DNA of 64,000 nucleotides from Cheiracanthium punctorium (GCA_038373885.1 JAWZYV010016557.1:1-64000), one strand, 5' to 3'. Shown: positions 10,141-21,815, numbered from the stretch's first letter. The notes: generated by a model from the letters alone, not told the origin. Numbers and translations are program-made.

Positions 10141-11106
10141 CGTCTCCCGGACTATTGAGCGTTAATTTTTTTTACAATTTAAAATTTTTAATTGGCACAC
10201 AGGCAATCATCCTGTCGACTATTTGAGACGTCAGATATTTCAAGTAAAGTTTCAGAGTTAAGGCAGGTAATATGGTTTATTGAACATTACATTTAAGTTA
10301 CAATTTAGAATGAGAAGAGGGGAGGAGAGACGGGTACAAGAATCAGCGTGGACGCATTAAGCAGTTCCAGTGGCAGAAGTCCCTCAATTTTCGATGTGCG
10401 GGAGTATTTACGCTTACCACACCACGTGGTTTGTGAAGACATAACTCTGCCTCTCTCTTATCTTTGATCGAACCACACACATTTACCAACATGACCCGCA
10501 TCCGGGGCTGCAAAGGCGTGGGGACACGTGTACACTCATCGACGGCCTGATGCCTGACAAATAACAAAATAAATAAAACATAGCTCCAGAGCGCGCGGGG
10601 CAAGTATGACAGGAAAGTAAAACTTACAGTGAAAGTACCCGCTTGAACAATACCCAAACTAGTAAAACCCAAATTACCTTTTTATACATTACATATATAT
10701 ATAATTTCGCGAAGTATGCTCCAAAATAAATCACGTGAAAGAGAAAATCACAAAAATAGGAAAAGAAACCGTTGTATTGAAAAGAAAATTAATCCCCCGA
10801 CCCCTAATACTGAAATTTAGATATTTGCTAATGAAGTAGAAGTAATCAAGGATCTCCATGAAAAATTATACATTCTGGACAACCCCAGAACTTCTTTACT
10901 AACTGCACATAAATCAACGGAAAACTTCTGCCTGACTGTCACACAGCGGGTATATGCTCTCTTAGTGTAGGTATATTCGGTAATATCCTTTTAGATATAC
11001 AGCACTTATTTATTGATTAATTCTCGAAACAGCTTAAAAATCCCAGTTCATGCCGAATTTCTAGAAATTTTTTTGAAATTTTTTGACAAATTGTGTATTA
11101 TATTAA
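10141..11106. other. Unassigned sequence
   Basis: It holds a 109-codon minus-strand open frame (10343-10672) with a hydrophobic N-terminal stretch but no recognisable domain, and an AATAAA on the minus strand near 10274. It might be flanking or LTR sequence of the gypsy insertion. I see no supported gene. Confidence 0.3.
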
Positions 11107-11417
11107 CAAGGGTCGATCCAGGAATTTCTTCCAGGGTCCTAATTTAGTGAAAACTGTTTATTTTCCTAAATTTAATGTCTATTTTTGTGAATTTCAACAT
11201 CTGTTCTTGTGACTTTTCATATCAATTTTTGTATAAGTCATTTTTTTCTTTAAAAAATCTACAAAACAGATTAAAACACACGGTAAAATGCCAATAAAGG
11301 GCTATTTTAATCGATACTAGTTTAGTGAAGGGGCCGTTTCAGTCGATTATATTTTTGTAAAGGGGCGTTTTAATCTATTGTAATTTTGTGAAGGGGCCAT
11401 AAACAGATCCATCTCTG
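11107..11417. mobile_element. Possible hAT-type MITE with internal minisatellite
   Basis: The left end reads CAAGGGTCGATCCAGGAATT and the right end, on the other strand, CAGAGATGGATCTGTTTATG. Between about 11320 and 11400 a 35-40 base phrase (TTTTGTGAAGGGGCC with GTTTTAATC variants) is repeated about three times. I found no matching 8-bp target duplication, so the element call is tentative. Confidence 0.4.
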
Positions 11418-11523
11418 ATTACTTAAGTTCATGCCGCTACATTCAGCGGTACAAACTGACTCCTGATAAAACTTCTGATCAGAATCTCAAATAAAATTTA
11501 TTAACATTCCTTTAAAAAGGTCC

Positions 11524-11900
11524 TGCAGTGGCCTAGTCGCTAAGCTCTGTTCCCATCAGAACACGGAAATAAATTAAAGCAGCACCGGATTGGAGTTCTT
11601 GGGAGAGTGAAAACCTCTCTCGGCTGGACTGCTCGAGAACAGTGCACGCTAAAAGGGCAGCTGGTGCACGTAAAATCTGCCGTGGCTCCATTGTCTTCTA
11701 TATTCAAACGATGCCTGTGTGGGGTGCCACTCCAGGTGCTAGGTCTCTCATATGGAATGGATTCAAACTTAGGAGACCACTCATAGGGGGCTACGGTGGT
11801 CTGCCTAATAAAAGCTCTCGTAATGAAATGACCAACATCTGCGGCCCTCGTAACGATTAAGCCAACAGTAGGCCGCAGGCCTGGCGATTAGAAAGGGGGG
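11524..11900 (+). repeat. Dispersed SINE-like repeat, family D
   Basis: This is the longest copy of a repeat also seen at 25027, 25535 (inverted) and 45655. Shared phrases include AGTGAAAACCTCTCTCGGCT, GCTGGTGCACGTAAAATC, TGGCTCCATTGTCTTCTATA and GGTGCTAGGTCTCTCATATG. It begins with TGGCCTAGTCGCTAAG, which could be a degraded Pol III A box, but no clear B box is present. A 72-codon open frame crosses it by chance. Confidence 0.65.
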
Positions 11901-13069
11901 AAAAATAATATTTCTTCAAGATCAAAATAAACTGAAAATAGAGAGAAAAAAGTGAAATACAACAATATCGTTAAAACTTGAGATTTTCCTTTTAAGAAAT
12001 CATGATAAACTTTATTACAGCTTTTTAAAAAAAAACCAGTTCTGGTATATAAAATCGATAAAATTTAGAAATGTCCCTTAACAACCTGCTCCATGCACGA
12101 TTACAAACGGCGAACCCATAACAGTTATAAAGTATCTAGAAAAAGGAAATCTTAAAAAATCGTTTTTTTTTTTTTTTTTTTTTTAACGTATAACGCGTCG
12201 ACCATTTTTAAAGGTGAATGTTATGCTTAATATGTTATAAACCATATTCGCGTGGTTTTGTGGTTTCACGGGTTAGCTTTTGTCGGTGGATTCTGACTGA
12301 CCATTGGTCCCCACTGGAAAAGCCCATAAATTTTCCGATTATAATGCCCTGCAAGTAAAAATTGGCCATTAAAAAACTCCCCTTACCGCCTGGAGTTGCG
12401 GCAGTTGCCCGCACCATCACTACGGCCCTTTATGTCGTCTGCCAAAGGCGCTACTTTGCTAGGTACGCCACTGTACAGAAATGCACTATACATACATCAA
12501 GCAACAGACTCATTCTCTGCGGCGCGGCGGTAGTTAAGTTTTTTTCCTTTTTTTCGCCGGATCCTCCAGGCCGGGCACACACCCATCGGCAAAAATCCCC
12601 ACCGGAACGTACAGTGCGTGATCTTGACTTTTACCGACAGCCACCTTCTCCCTGCCCCCCCTTTCGCCTCCTTCACTTCAGAGAGTACTGAGTGGGTTAC
12701 ATTCATTGGCTAAAAAAGTACACGACACGTGACCTCGTATTGGAAGAACACGTGAACGTTTTATCGACTGGAAGAATTTCTGGCGGCATTGACTCGGCTA
12801 TAGTGATCCTCCTGATAGATACGCTTACCTACTACACTCATCTTTTAATATCTGTGGAACAAACCATGGGGGGGAGGGGAGTCACGGCGCGCACTTCCTC
12901 ACTTTTAAAAGTTTGTTCTTATGTTACAGGACCCGAATCGAATAACAACACATACACTACGGAGCAATAGATCGCTCAGCAGTCATTTAAGAAATTTTAT
13001 GTACATGCGCTCCCACAGAAGGGGGGTTAAAACCATCCTCTAAAGGTGGAGAGTTAGAAGTGAAAAGCT
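11901..13069. other. Mixed sequence, no supported gene
   Basis: A poly-T run of about 22 bases lies at 12163-12184. The stretch 12235-12970 is less AT-rich and carries overlapping short frames on both strands (109 codons at 12362-12691 plus; 92 at 12692-12970 plus). None shows a recognisable domain and they conflict with each other, so none is called. Confidence 0.3.
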
Positions 13070-13377
13070 TTAACCCTTTGACGCGCAGTGTTCCCGCTCT
13101 GGGAACATCAAACTCTGACGTTTTGACTGTTGCCAGTCACGAAGAATACATTTGATTTCTATAAAAATAGTTGCGGGTGACATAGCTCCACGAGAATCCT
13201 TTACTTTTTAGCACGTCATTTCCCATAAAAAATTGTCATGATCATTTTTAACGGCACTGACATCTGCTGAAAAATGGAAGAATGCGAGAACAGCTGGATA
13301 GATTGCCCAATGCTGAAAAAAAGGCAACGGCTGCCCTTTTTTCAGCATTGGGAAAGAGTTGCGCCTCAAAGGGTTAA
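13070..13377 (+). mobile_element. TTAA MITE, family A, hairpin-deleted copy
   Basis: Complete element between TTAA at 13070-13073 and TTAA at 13374-13377. The left end has TTCCCGCTCTGGGAACA, the right GCGCCTCAAAGGG. It lacks the internal hairpin found in the copy at 31706: the sequence passes from CCCAATGCTGAAAAAAAGGC straight to CTGCCCTTTTTTCAGCATTG. Confidence 0.9.
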
Positions 13378-14262
13378 AAATTGTAAATTGTTAATTAATT
13401 AAAATATTTTATTTTTTAAAATCGTCTATAAATTATTTCTAAAATATTTTTTATCCTCCACCCCCAAAAAAGACATTTTTTAAGTAAATACTTACAGTTA
13501 GTGCATGGAAACACACAGTTAAACTCAGTTACAATATTACTGAAAAGTTCCGATAATTATTTATGACTATAACGGATTATACATTGATAGTGCGCTTGTG
13601 TTTTATGAGCAAGTCAAGTGGTACCGAATATTTCGACGTTATAAGAGAGTTGTAACTATAATTGATGTCGTTACACCCGTGTTCAGCAGTATTTGTAGCC
13701 CAGCTTCTCTCTCCCCCCCCTCCCGAAACTAAAATCCTGGGTGCGCCACTGCTCAGAAGGACCGAAATTGGGAAATGGAAAATGTATCATAATCTATGAG
13801 TGTGACGTGCTTGTCTTTCTTGCTTCATAAAACTCTTTGTACTAAAATCTACATTAAAATAATCTACTCAAAACAACGTTTGTCAGGCATATTCTAACTA
13901 TATTTCAATTTTTATGTTAAATAGTACGGTGGTTTAGGAGATATCGCTAAGCTGGATTTAGTTTCGGGGCACCAAACTGGATGAAAATCCCCAAAAATGG
14001 CACATGGCACACCTTGTTAACTTCTGACCTCACCACTATCTCGCGACCCTTGAAAAGTCATACGGAGATCGTTTTGTCGAGTAGACAAGAAAATCTTTCT
14101 CTGAAATGAATAGCACTCAAGTGCTACAAAAGAATGAAAGCAGAAAATATTGATATCCTTACTGCGTACGGGTAAACCTGTAGCAACAATCTTTGAGCAG
14201 CCCTTGTGAGTTTCGTTGCCCTGTTGAAAAGTTTCATAATCGATCCGTTCCGTTTTTTTTTT
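13378..14262. other. AT-rich spacer with one MITE end
   Basis: No gene seen. At 13715-13755 the minus strand reads CAGTGGCGCACCCAGGATTT followed by a G/C-rich tract, which looks like a solo end of a hAT-type MITE. At 13938 the phrase GAGATATCGCTAAGCTGG matches the motif shared with the repeats at 14478 and 57068. Confidence 0.4.
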
Positions 14263-14545
14263 TAAGCACTAGAGTGGTGTTTCGTTCAAGCCGGGTTTTT
14301 CTGTCGATATAGTTTTGTGGACCGATTTGCGTCGGCACATTTTCTTTGTATTTTTCAATAGGGTTGCCAGATAGCGCGAGAGGGAATAAAATGTTGGAAG
14401 TCGCCAACGTTTGCAATTTTTCATGATTTATCCCCAAGTTTGGTTCCAAACAATAAATTTCAAAAACTGAACCGAGCTTGGCGATATGTTCCATACTTGT
14501 CAAGAAACTGGCAAGTATGGAAGATATCGCTAAGCTGGGCGATGC
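14263..14545. repeat. Dispersed repeat, family K, copy 1, ending in a short palindrome
   Basis: It aligns with 53130-53365 over about 240 bases: TTAAGCACTAGAGTGGTGTT, then TTTTCAATAGGGTTGCCAGAT, then TTTTTCATGATTTATCCCCA, then GAGCTTGGCGATATGTTCC. At 14478-14543 the sequence AGCTTGGCGATATGTTCCAT reappears inverted as CAAGTATGGAAGATATCGCTAAGCTGG, with a spacer of about 12 bases. The repeat is interrupted or rearranged relative to copy 2. Confidence 0.65.
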
Positions 14546-14584
14546 ACAGTTTATTACAAAAGAGATGTACAATTAGAGTATCCC

Positions 14585-14865
14585 TAGCAAAGATTGTAAA
14601 ACAGTTCTAGTAGGGGATTTTAATATCGATTTCAATTCTAAAAAGAATTTAATGGAACACGAAAGACAAGCACGGCACACTCATGGATTATGATGCACAT
14701 TCGAAACAATATTTAAAGCGGTGAAGTATAGTTGGAATATGCCTGGCGAAGATTGTAAAGCAGTTTCAGTAGGCGATTTTAAGATAGATTCGATTCCAAA
14801 GAAGTGTTTTATGGAATAAGAAAGACAAACACGGCACATTCATGAATAAGGAGACACTTTCCAAC
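14585..14865 (+). pseudogene. Two decayed copies of an endonuclease-like GDFN motif
   Basis: Translation at about 14598 gives DCKTVLVGDFNIDFNSKKN, and a second copy at about 14741 gives DCKAVSVGDFKIDSIPKKC. Both then run into ERQ(A/T)RH and stop codons. VLVGDFNI is the signature of the endonuclease/exonuclease/phosphatase fold carried by LINE retrotransposons and some Helitron or PIF1-helicase-linked proteins. The two copies are diverged direct repeats about 143-150 bases apart, and related sequence follows family K copy 2 (about 54025-54090). Both are too short and broken to be functional. Confidence 0.55.
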
Positions 14866-15002
14866 TTAATAAGGAAAAAAAAAAATAAGGACACGCATGG
14901 ATTATGATATGCTTTTAATATACAGTACTTTAGTGCGTATTTAAAATAAATATAAAAGGGTTTGATTTTTTTAAAACATTTTGTAAACTAGACGTTAAGG
15001 TA

Positions 15003-15004
<2 letters not shown>

Positions 15005-15042
<38 letters not shown>
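15005..15042. repeat. Poly-T tract, 38 bases
   Basis: Uninterrupted T run, possibly the A tail of a retroposed sequence on the minus strand, but no retroposon is recognisable next to it. Confidence 0.85.
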
Positions 15043-15675
15043 CGATGAGAGGAAATTTTTCAATTCTCAGTTTCTCCAAAGAAAATTTTAAGAAGCTTAT
15101 TATTTCAACAAACTGGAAAATCCTCTCAAAATATTTAATTATCCTGGCTTTGCTCTCCGTCCTTTTCTTTTAAAGTTCATAGAATAAAATAAAGTACGCT
15201 CGAAATATTACTTCATTTTTAGTAAGTACTGCAATGACACTTTTCATTTTAAACATATAAACCGAAAGAAGCAATTAACGCTCCCGAACTCGCAAATCCC
15301 TTTGGTCTCTGCCCTTTCCCCCTACGTAAAGATTCCGTATGGAACATTATACAATAACAGCATTATAAGCTGCTGCACATCCTCGGTTTTTTTACTTTTT
15401 TACATAAATAAACAAGTTTTGTTCCATTTAAATGTTGAAAGTTGCTTGCAGAAACGCATCTCACTGAAAGGAGGTTGTTATTCCCAACGCATATCTTCGC
15501 ATAATAACGGTTCTTTAGTGTCTTTTTATTCCAAAATTTTCCTCTTCATAGTTAATTATTAGTTTTTTTTATCTTTCTTTTTTACATTTTTTCAACTACC
15601 GTCGCATAAGTGTAACTTTTGTTGAAATTGGAGCTCCGCTGAATGAAAAGGTTCTGGCATTACAAAATATATATA

Positions 15676-16327
15676 CAGGGTTTCCCAAAGAATTCATAAC
15701 TCACTTTAATTCTTTATCTATTAGAGATAAGTGGGCGATGCCAACAAAAAAGAAATGTTCAAAATAAGATAGGAAAAAAACGACTAATAAAAAATCCTCT
15801 TCTTTAATTTTCAAAAAATCGCACTTTTTAAATTTATATACGAATCCCGTATAAAAAAATCCCAATTAGAAAAACGTGCCCCATACACTAATGATGTGTT
15901 AGTAAAAAATTTGAAAATTACATCCTAAAAAGTGACAGATTTTATTAGAGATTCGTAATTTGTATACGTCCCCTGAAACGCAATCATATGATGCGATTTT
16001 TTCCCCTTCGCGAGCCATTGAAATGTCATTTAAGTCAGCATATATTTATTTTCACATCTCTGATACTTTTTAGGAAATAATTCTCAAATTTTGTGAATCA
16101 CCTCATTAGTGAATGAGGCATATTTCAATAACTGGAGATTTTTTTTTCGTACAGGTATCGTATAAAAAATTTTAAAAATATCACTTTTTGAAAATTAACA
16201 AGCGAAATCTTTTCTTAACGCAGTCTTATGCCCTATCTTATTTTGAACATCTTTTCAACTGACACTGCTCACTTATCTCTAATAGATAAAGAATTAAAGC
16301 TTGTTACCATCTTTTTGATACGCCCTG
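15676..16327. mobile_element. TA-flanked MITE with long inverted ends, family G
   Basis: The left end reads TACAGGGTTTCCCAAAGAAT and the right, on the other strand, TACAGGGCGTATCAAAAAGA. TA lies on both sides (15674-15675 and 16328-16329). The inverted similarity runs deep: TTAATTCTTTATCTATTAGA with AGATAAGTGGGC on the left recurs inverted near 16270. A TA target site and CAGGG ends suggest a Tc1/mariner-type transposase. Partial relatives lie at 34150 and 52052. Confidence 0.8.
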
Positions 16328-16621
16328 TATATTATCAATGTTAAAAATTACTATACACTTTGTACGTTAAACATTATAGTAAGTCCAAGCAAACCGTTTA
16401 AAATTAGCACATTTGTGTCAAACAGTTTTTATTGATTCCTGAAAAGTTGTGACTTGCGCAGTTTTTGATATGACGGATTAAAGTTTTTCCTAAAAATGCG
16501 CCTTTTCGTTCTAAAAATTTTCGTAATTCGCAAGATTGTGGTAAAAATATTTTTTTTCCCATGATAATGTACTGTTTTTCTATTGCTTCATTCCACATTT
16601 TTTCCATGCTTTCTTCTTATA

Positions 16622-17290
16622 CAGGGTGTTTCAAAATCAGCGGCATAAACTTTTAGGAGCAGTAGTATATACCAAGATGTATGAAAAAAAACACTCAAAA
16701 TATTGGTGTTAAATGATAAAATAAATGAAAACTTTAAGAAAAAAAAACACACATTAAAAGTTACTTATAAGATGTTGCGATCGTTTCGACCAAAGAATTT
16801 TTTGGTCGAAACGATCGTAACATCTTATAAGTAACTTTTTATGTGTGTATTTTTTTCACTAAGTTTTTATTTATTTTATATACCCAGATGGTTTAGAATC
16901 ACATAACAATGTGTGTGGGGGGGGGGGGGTGCGGAATCATCGTCTTGATGTACCTGTTAATAATCACTGTGAAAGAAGTGTTGAAGTGCACGTTCTAATT
17001 TCTTAACCAACTTTCATAAAGAACGGGCTCTCCTCCAACGATTTCATCAATATAATATAAAAAAATCGGAATTAACAATTTTTATCAAGTGTAATCTGTG
17101 GAAGAGGTATCAGTTTTTGAAAAAACGAGGTCGACAAGATCACTATTACTTGAACACTTCTCTTAACATGATTATTAACAGGTGCTTGAAGACAACGTTT
17201 CAGACGCTGCATTGCTATGTGATTCTGAACCGTGTCTTGTTGTAACCTGCCTCTCCTAAAAGCTTTTACCGCAAATTTTGAAACACCCTG
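16622..17290. mobile_element. TA-flanked MITE, family F, with internal palindrome
   Basis: Ends are CAGGGTGTTTCAAAATCAGC and, on the other strand, CAGGGTGTTTCAAAATTTGC, flanked by TA at 16620-16621 and 17291-17292. Left CATAAACTTTTAGGAG matches inverted right CTCCTAAAAGCTTTTA. Inside lies a separate near-perfect palindrome (16713-16880). No coding capacity. Consistent with a non-autonomous Tc1/mariner-like element. Confidence 0.85.
16713..16880. repeat. Near-perfect palindrome inside the TA MITE
   Basis: Arms of about 82 bases meet at 16795-16798. The centre has GCGATCGTTTCGACCAAA and its complement, flanked by ACTTATAAGATGTT. The arms match apart from a few positions near the outer ends. 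It may be an independent foldback insertion or part of the MITE. Confidence 0.85.
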
Positions 17291-17292
17291 TA

Positions 17293-18654
17293 TTTATATG
17301 TTATCCCAGAGGTTATCTCAAGACTCGATCCCCGAACAAAATGTTCCGAATTTAATGTAGTTTCATCATTTGGCTTAACAGCTCAATTACTCAAAACAGA
17401 ATTCCCACTGCTGCACGCACGGACTCTAATTTGGATGCCACGGAAAAGAAAACAAACTGGAATACTAATTGAAGATATTGGAATAAGCGTGTGGAAGTCA
17501 AAATGGCTCGCATCGTTTAGAAGCTATTTTACTGAATGCTGTGGTTTTTTTGTTTTTTTCAGCTCTTCCTATTAATATTCGAGAGATTAATGAAAGCTGA
17601 AGGACTGCAGACTGCCTAAACAAAAGTATTATCGTAAGTTGTTAAAATCCCAAATATAACTCATAATGATAACGCGCATGATTAATTCATTTACCGTAGT
17701 TTAGAATGTTCTGGCTTTGGAACATTGCAATTTAAGTTCTCCTGGCTATGGTGGAGTATCTTAGGCCGAGCCTGTGACTCTTACACTCTAGAGATTTCCT
17801 GAGGGGGAATTTTGGGCGAGTTTGAATAACTCCTATTTTCACCTTGAATGTTAAGAGCGTAACTGACTGAGTAGTTTCCAACCATACAATGAACTTCGAA
17901 TTTTTATCACATGTTCAATGTATTGAAATACTGTAGCAATAAAATTTTATGAACGATACAAAAGCACCTACTCAGAATAACAGCAATGCAAGATTATTAC
18001 ATCAACATGCTTTCAACAGAAAAGACTATCGTAGCCTGTGTAGTTTACTTTATAGAGTCAAACAAGATAACTTTCACAGATTAGCCACTATTTGCAAAGA
18101 TGGGAACCTATAGGTTATGTTATGCAGTATTTGGGACTGTATACTTTATTTTTAAACTTCCTTCAAAGTTAAACCGTCTGACGGAGGCGCAATTGGTTCG
18201 TTTGATTTTTTTTTTAACTGCAGTAAATTGTGAAATTTTATTCACGGTTCCACTTTCCACCATCATAAGACAATACTGTTCCCCCGCATTAAGCGTGCTC
18301 AGCTACGAAAGATGATACGAGAAGAAGAGAACACTAGTAGAAAGATGGGCAGATCTAATTGCTCTGAGCTGCGATCTAAAGTGAAGAAAAGAAATTTTTA
18401 AACATTAAACCATTATTAATTTCCTTTTATTGAAAACAAAGTGACTCGTGCGTCGCTATCCTTTTCCTTTGATTCTGAAACTGTCAACAACTTGTGATTC
18501 CAAACATTCCCTTTACATTGTATCCTCATCCCTATTTTGCCATTGTACTCACTCAGTTAGCACATGCGTGTTTGCGTCCATAGGTGTACTGAAGCTGGGG
18601 AAACAGTATGTTACAGCTAATTACCGGAAAGTGTGGAACAAAATATCGGCGGCG
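17293..18654. other. AT-rich stretch, nothing recognised
   Basis: Short frames at 18100-18315 and 18448-18714 (plus) are low-complexity in composition and carry no motif. No repeat family is recognised. Confidence 0.35.
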
Positions 18655-18745
18655 GGGAACCTCATGGTTGTGTGTGTTTGCGCACCCATCACTGTCATCC
18701 GCCTGCGGGCGTGAGGTCTCGGGTTCGAATCCCGCTAACCCGTGG
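18655..18745 (+). pseudogene. tRNA-like remnant with B box
   Basis: A perfect Pol III B box GGTTCGAATCC lies at 18722-18732 within CGGGTTCGAATCCCG, which folds as a T arm. No acceptor stem, credible anticodon arm or A box can be paired with it. It is either a decayed tRNA or the head of a SINE. Confidence 0.35.
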
Positions 18746-18934
18746 TTCTCATTTTCCCCCTTCTTCTGTGTTTGTACTCCGGTCGCGTTCTTCTATGATT
18801 GCTGATTAATGTTATTTGGAATTAATAAATGTCAAACGGATATTCAGGGGTATAGGACTATCCACGAGATTGCAGTCAGAAACCTCAAGAAAAATTCTCA
18901 ATTCATCGGCGGCGAAGCTGAAATAGTAGTAATA

Positions 18935-19371
18935 CCGGCTGGTTATAGTTAAATTCCCCCTATAAACGGCATCTTATAGCGCAAACAGGTGAACAGAATG
19001 CAACGAAATTTTGTTATGGGCTATACACAAGATGCGTTCACGGAATTTCGAAAAAAAAAAAAACTTCAGTTCAAAACATGTCCACTAGGTGGCGCTAAAA
19101 CAGCAGATTTAACAACGGAAATGGCTAATTCGATATATACAGACAAGTTCAACATTTATTCAAAAAAATTTTTTAGCCTTTTTTTAACTTTTTTGGGTCA
19201 TTTTAAAGCTGATCTCATCATGCAAAGCGCCACCTGGTGGACATTTCTAAACTAATCTTTTTATAAAATTTCCTTGAGCGCATCTCGTGCACAGTCCGCA
19301 TGCCAAATTTGGTGACAATCGGCTCACCTGTTTCAGCTGTTTATAGGGGAACTTTAATTATAACCACCCTG
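18935..19371. mobile_element. TA-flanked MITE, third family
   Basis: The left end reads CCGGCTGGTTATAGTTAAAT and the right, on the other strand, CAGGGTGGTTATAATTAAAG; inward both continue as TTCCCC(C)TATAAAC. TA lies on both sides (18933-18934 and 19372-19373). AACAGGTGA is also mirrored. An 88-codon open frame within it is incidental. Confidence 0.75.
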
Positions 19372-19373
19372 TA

Positions 19374-20800
19374 TTTCGATGAGCTTTTATTCAGCAAACT
19401 TTCGGTCTGGTACGGTGTATTCAAGTATAGTAGCACCGCGTTCTGGAGTTCCCGCTGTCGACACACACATACATAACAGCTTGCTAAAATACAATCAGGG
19501 TAAATTGCTATTACTGGAAAGTGGCTTCCATAGGCAATATCATTTTTAACATAGTTACTATTTAAAAGTTCAATATTTTACGAATATATTATTGAGTGTT
19601 TTCGAATTTATGATTAAAATTTTTTTTCGACTTAATGGTTGGGCATAAATCATTTCATAATCCAAATGGATCGGCCAAGTGTTGGAAGATGGTTTCGTTG
19701 TCTTAACGGAGCCACTTATCTAGCGCCATGTTTTGGTGAAATGTTTGACTGTGTGTCGGAAAGCGCTTTATAGCGCGTGTGTTCGACGTGATTTCTCTTT
19801 CTTGTTCGTACATTATGCAGAAGCTTCCTTACTTTACCAAAGTGCCCGAGCATATGAATACATTGCAGAGTACATGAACGGCGGAGAAGATAAAAGTCGT
19901 AAAAAAATTATTGCAAAATGTACAAAAGCTCCTCTCTCGTGCATCACGTCCATAATTTGTATCTAGAAAGGACGAAATTCTGCGTTTTGGCGGGCTTAAC
20001 AAAAGTGTTTTCTTTTCCTGTTTTTTTTTTTCTGAAAAGAAAATACGAATCTAAAAGTTCTGTAAGATATCGGTCCCAGAAAAAACTTTTTCGGGAGCTA
20101 CGTGTGCCAGCTCTTTTACGGGCGGTCGTTTACTTTCTTTCGATGGAAAAACGACCGATAAAAGATCACTTCACTCTTTTTTTCTTGCAGAGTAGAAAAT
20201 ATCGCTGCAGGAAAGATAAGTGGCTCTGTTGCACTGAAGAAATAACGGAAAATTTTCAGCTTTTTTTTTCCCCTTCTGGGTACGTGGGGAATTATTCAAT
20301 GTTCGAATGTGTTGAATGAAACCCAGTAAAATGACTATCTAGGTTAAGGAACAGCCTGCCTATCGTGACAACTATTTTAAAATTTCACATTAGCTAGTAA
20401 AAAAATGTGTTAAAAACATCCAGTAACGTGAACATCAGGATAAAATGTATTGTGGCCAGTTTAAATGCCGAAATTGATTGTTTTAGCCTGTAAAAAAATT
20501 AAGCATTTTTCACATACACATTTTAAGGTTCTTCTTAAATAAATTCAGATAATATAACATAATTTCTGTGGTTAACAATTTGCTAGCATGCAATGCAATG
20601 CCTTACTGATCAATTGTATTCAGATAGTATGGTCATTGCTGAACATTTTTAGATTTCTACAACGATATTCCACAGTGTGACAATGTCCCAAATCAAGAAT
20701 CTTCAATAGATGATTTTTTTAGAAATGAACATGGAGCCATTGATAAGGTAATTGAGAACTGATTCCGTCTGATACTGAGTCTCGTTAAAATACTGATCCT
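19374..20800. other. AT-rich stretch with short unassigned frames
   Basis: Plus-strand frames of 77 codons (19733-19966) and 133 codons (19918-20319) overlap each other and show no recognisable domain. The 133-codon frame is rich in Phe, Lys and Arg and depends on T and A runs, so I regard both as chance. Confidence 0.3.
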
Positions 20801-21221
20801 TTAACCCTTTGAAGCGCAACCCTTTCCCAATGCTGAAAAAAGGGCAGCTGTTGCCATCGTTCCACTTAACTACCAGCAAGATGGCGGACGATCGAAACGT
20901 TCATTGCGTGCCACAGATCTATAGACCCTGTTTTGACGCAGCTGGCTTTGCCGCACAGCAACGGCTGCCCTTTTTTAAGCATTGGGGAATCTATCCAGCT
21001 GTTCTCGCATTCTTCCGTTTTCAGAAGATGTCAGTGCCGTTAAAAATAATCGTGACAATTTTTTACGGGAAATGACGTGCTAAAAAGTAAAGGATTCCCG
21101 GGGATCAATGTCACCCGCAACTATTTTTAGAGAAATCAAATCTATTCTTCGTGACTGGCAACAGTCAAAACGTCAGAGTTTGGTGTTCCTAGAGCGGGAA
21201 CACTGCGCCTTAAAGGGTTAA
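20801..21221 (-). mobile_element. TTAA MITE, family A
   Basis: Complete copy between TTAA at 20801-20804 and TTAA at 21218-21221, in reverse orientation to the copy at 13070. It carries CCAGCAAGATGGCGGACGAT and the strong end GAGCGGGAACACTGCGC. One arm of the internal hairpin is present and the other is reduced to CAGCAACGGCTGCCC. An 88-codon frame is an accident of the repeat. Confidence 0.9.
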
Positions 21222-21666
21222 AGATCAAAAACCTACAGAAGACTCCTTTCAGTGAGAAAAATTTACCCTGATTGCATTTCTTTAGCAAGGTGCTAAATGT
21301 GTGAGGCAAGAGAGGGAATAGAACTTGGGACTACTAACGTAAACACTTCGTACAGGAGTCACTAGACCGAAAGGGTGCTGCCCAGAAGCTCATAGGTGGA
21401 ACTCGCTCATAGCAAACGCGATATTTGCTCATTATAATGGAATACTCGTAAGAAACTGGTTCGTGAAAACATTCAGGCACACTTACAAGGTTACTTACTT
21501 TTTCGCATTTTGTGTGTGTGTGTACAGTACGAAAGAATTTGGTTAATTTCTTTTGAACTTTCTTACTATATCTTTTTCCTATGTTACTGTTTTTGGAGAA
21601 GACACATGGTCCAAAAACATCGTCAATTGCACACCTGACTTCAAAAAATGTTCGAATTTTTTCTGC

Positions 21667-21807
21667 CAGTGCCGTAGCTAGGGCCTGGCCAGGTGCGCAA
21701 CCCTCAGAAGGGCACACTTTGCAGACTTTTCCTACATAATAATAAGTAAGAAGTCTTAGGGAAGTAAAATCCAAATCTTGCCAAGGGTGCTCACGATCCC
21801 AGCTACG
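21667..21807. mobile_element. hAT-type MITE with perfect 8-bp target duplication
   Basis: It starts CAGTGCCGTAGCTAGGG and ends GATCCCAGCTACG. TTTTCTGC lies immediately before (21659-21666) and after (21808-21815). The right terminal repeat lacks the outermost six bases expected from the left end. The 161-codon minus frame covering this area (21334-21819) has no domain and is not called. Confidence 0.7.
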
Positions 21808-21815
21808 TTTTCTGC

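Noticed and set aside
9310..10700. 5' LTR of the gypsy element
   Set aside because: I compared it by eye with the segment after the polypurine tract and found no convincing long match, so no LTR pair is claimed.
12235..12970. Cluster of short frames in a GC-richer stretch
   Set aside because: Frames on both strands conflict and none shows a domain or splice context.
18655..18745. Functional tRNA with a perfect B box
   Set aside because: No acceptor or anticodon stem can be formed. Kept only as a tRNA-like remnant.
19733..20319. Plus-strand frames of 77 and 133 codons
   Set aside because: Overlapping, low-complexity composition dependent on T and A runs, with no motif.
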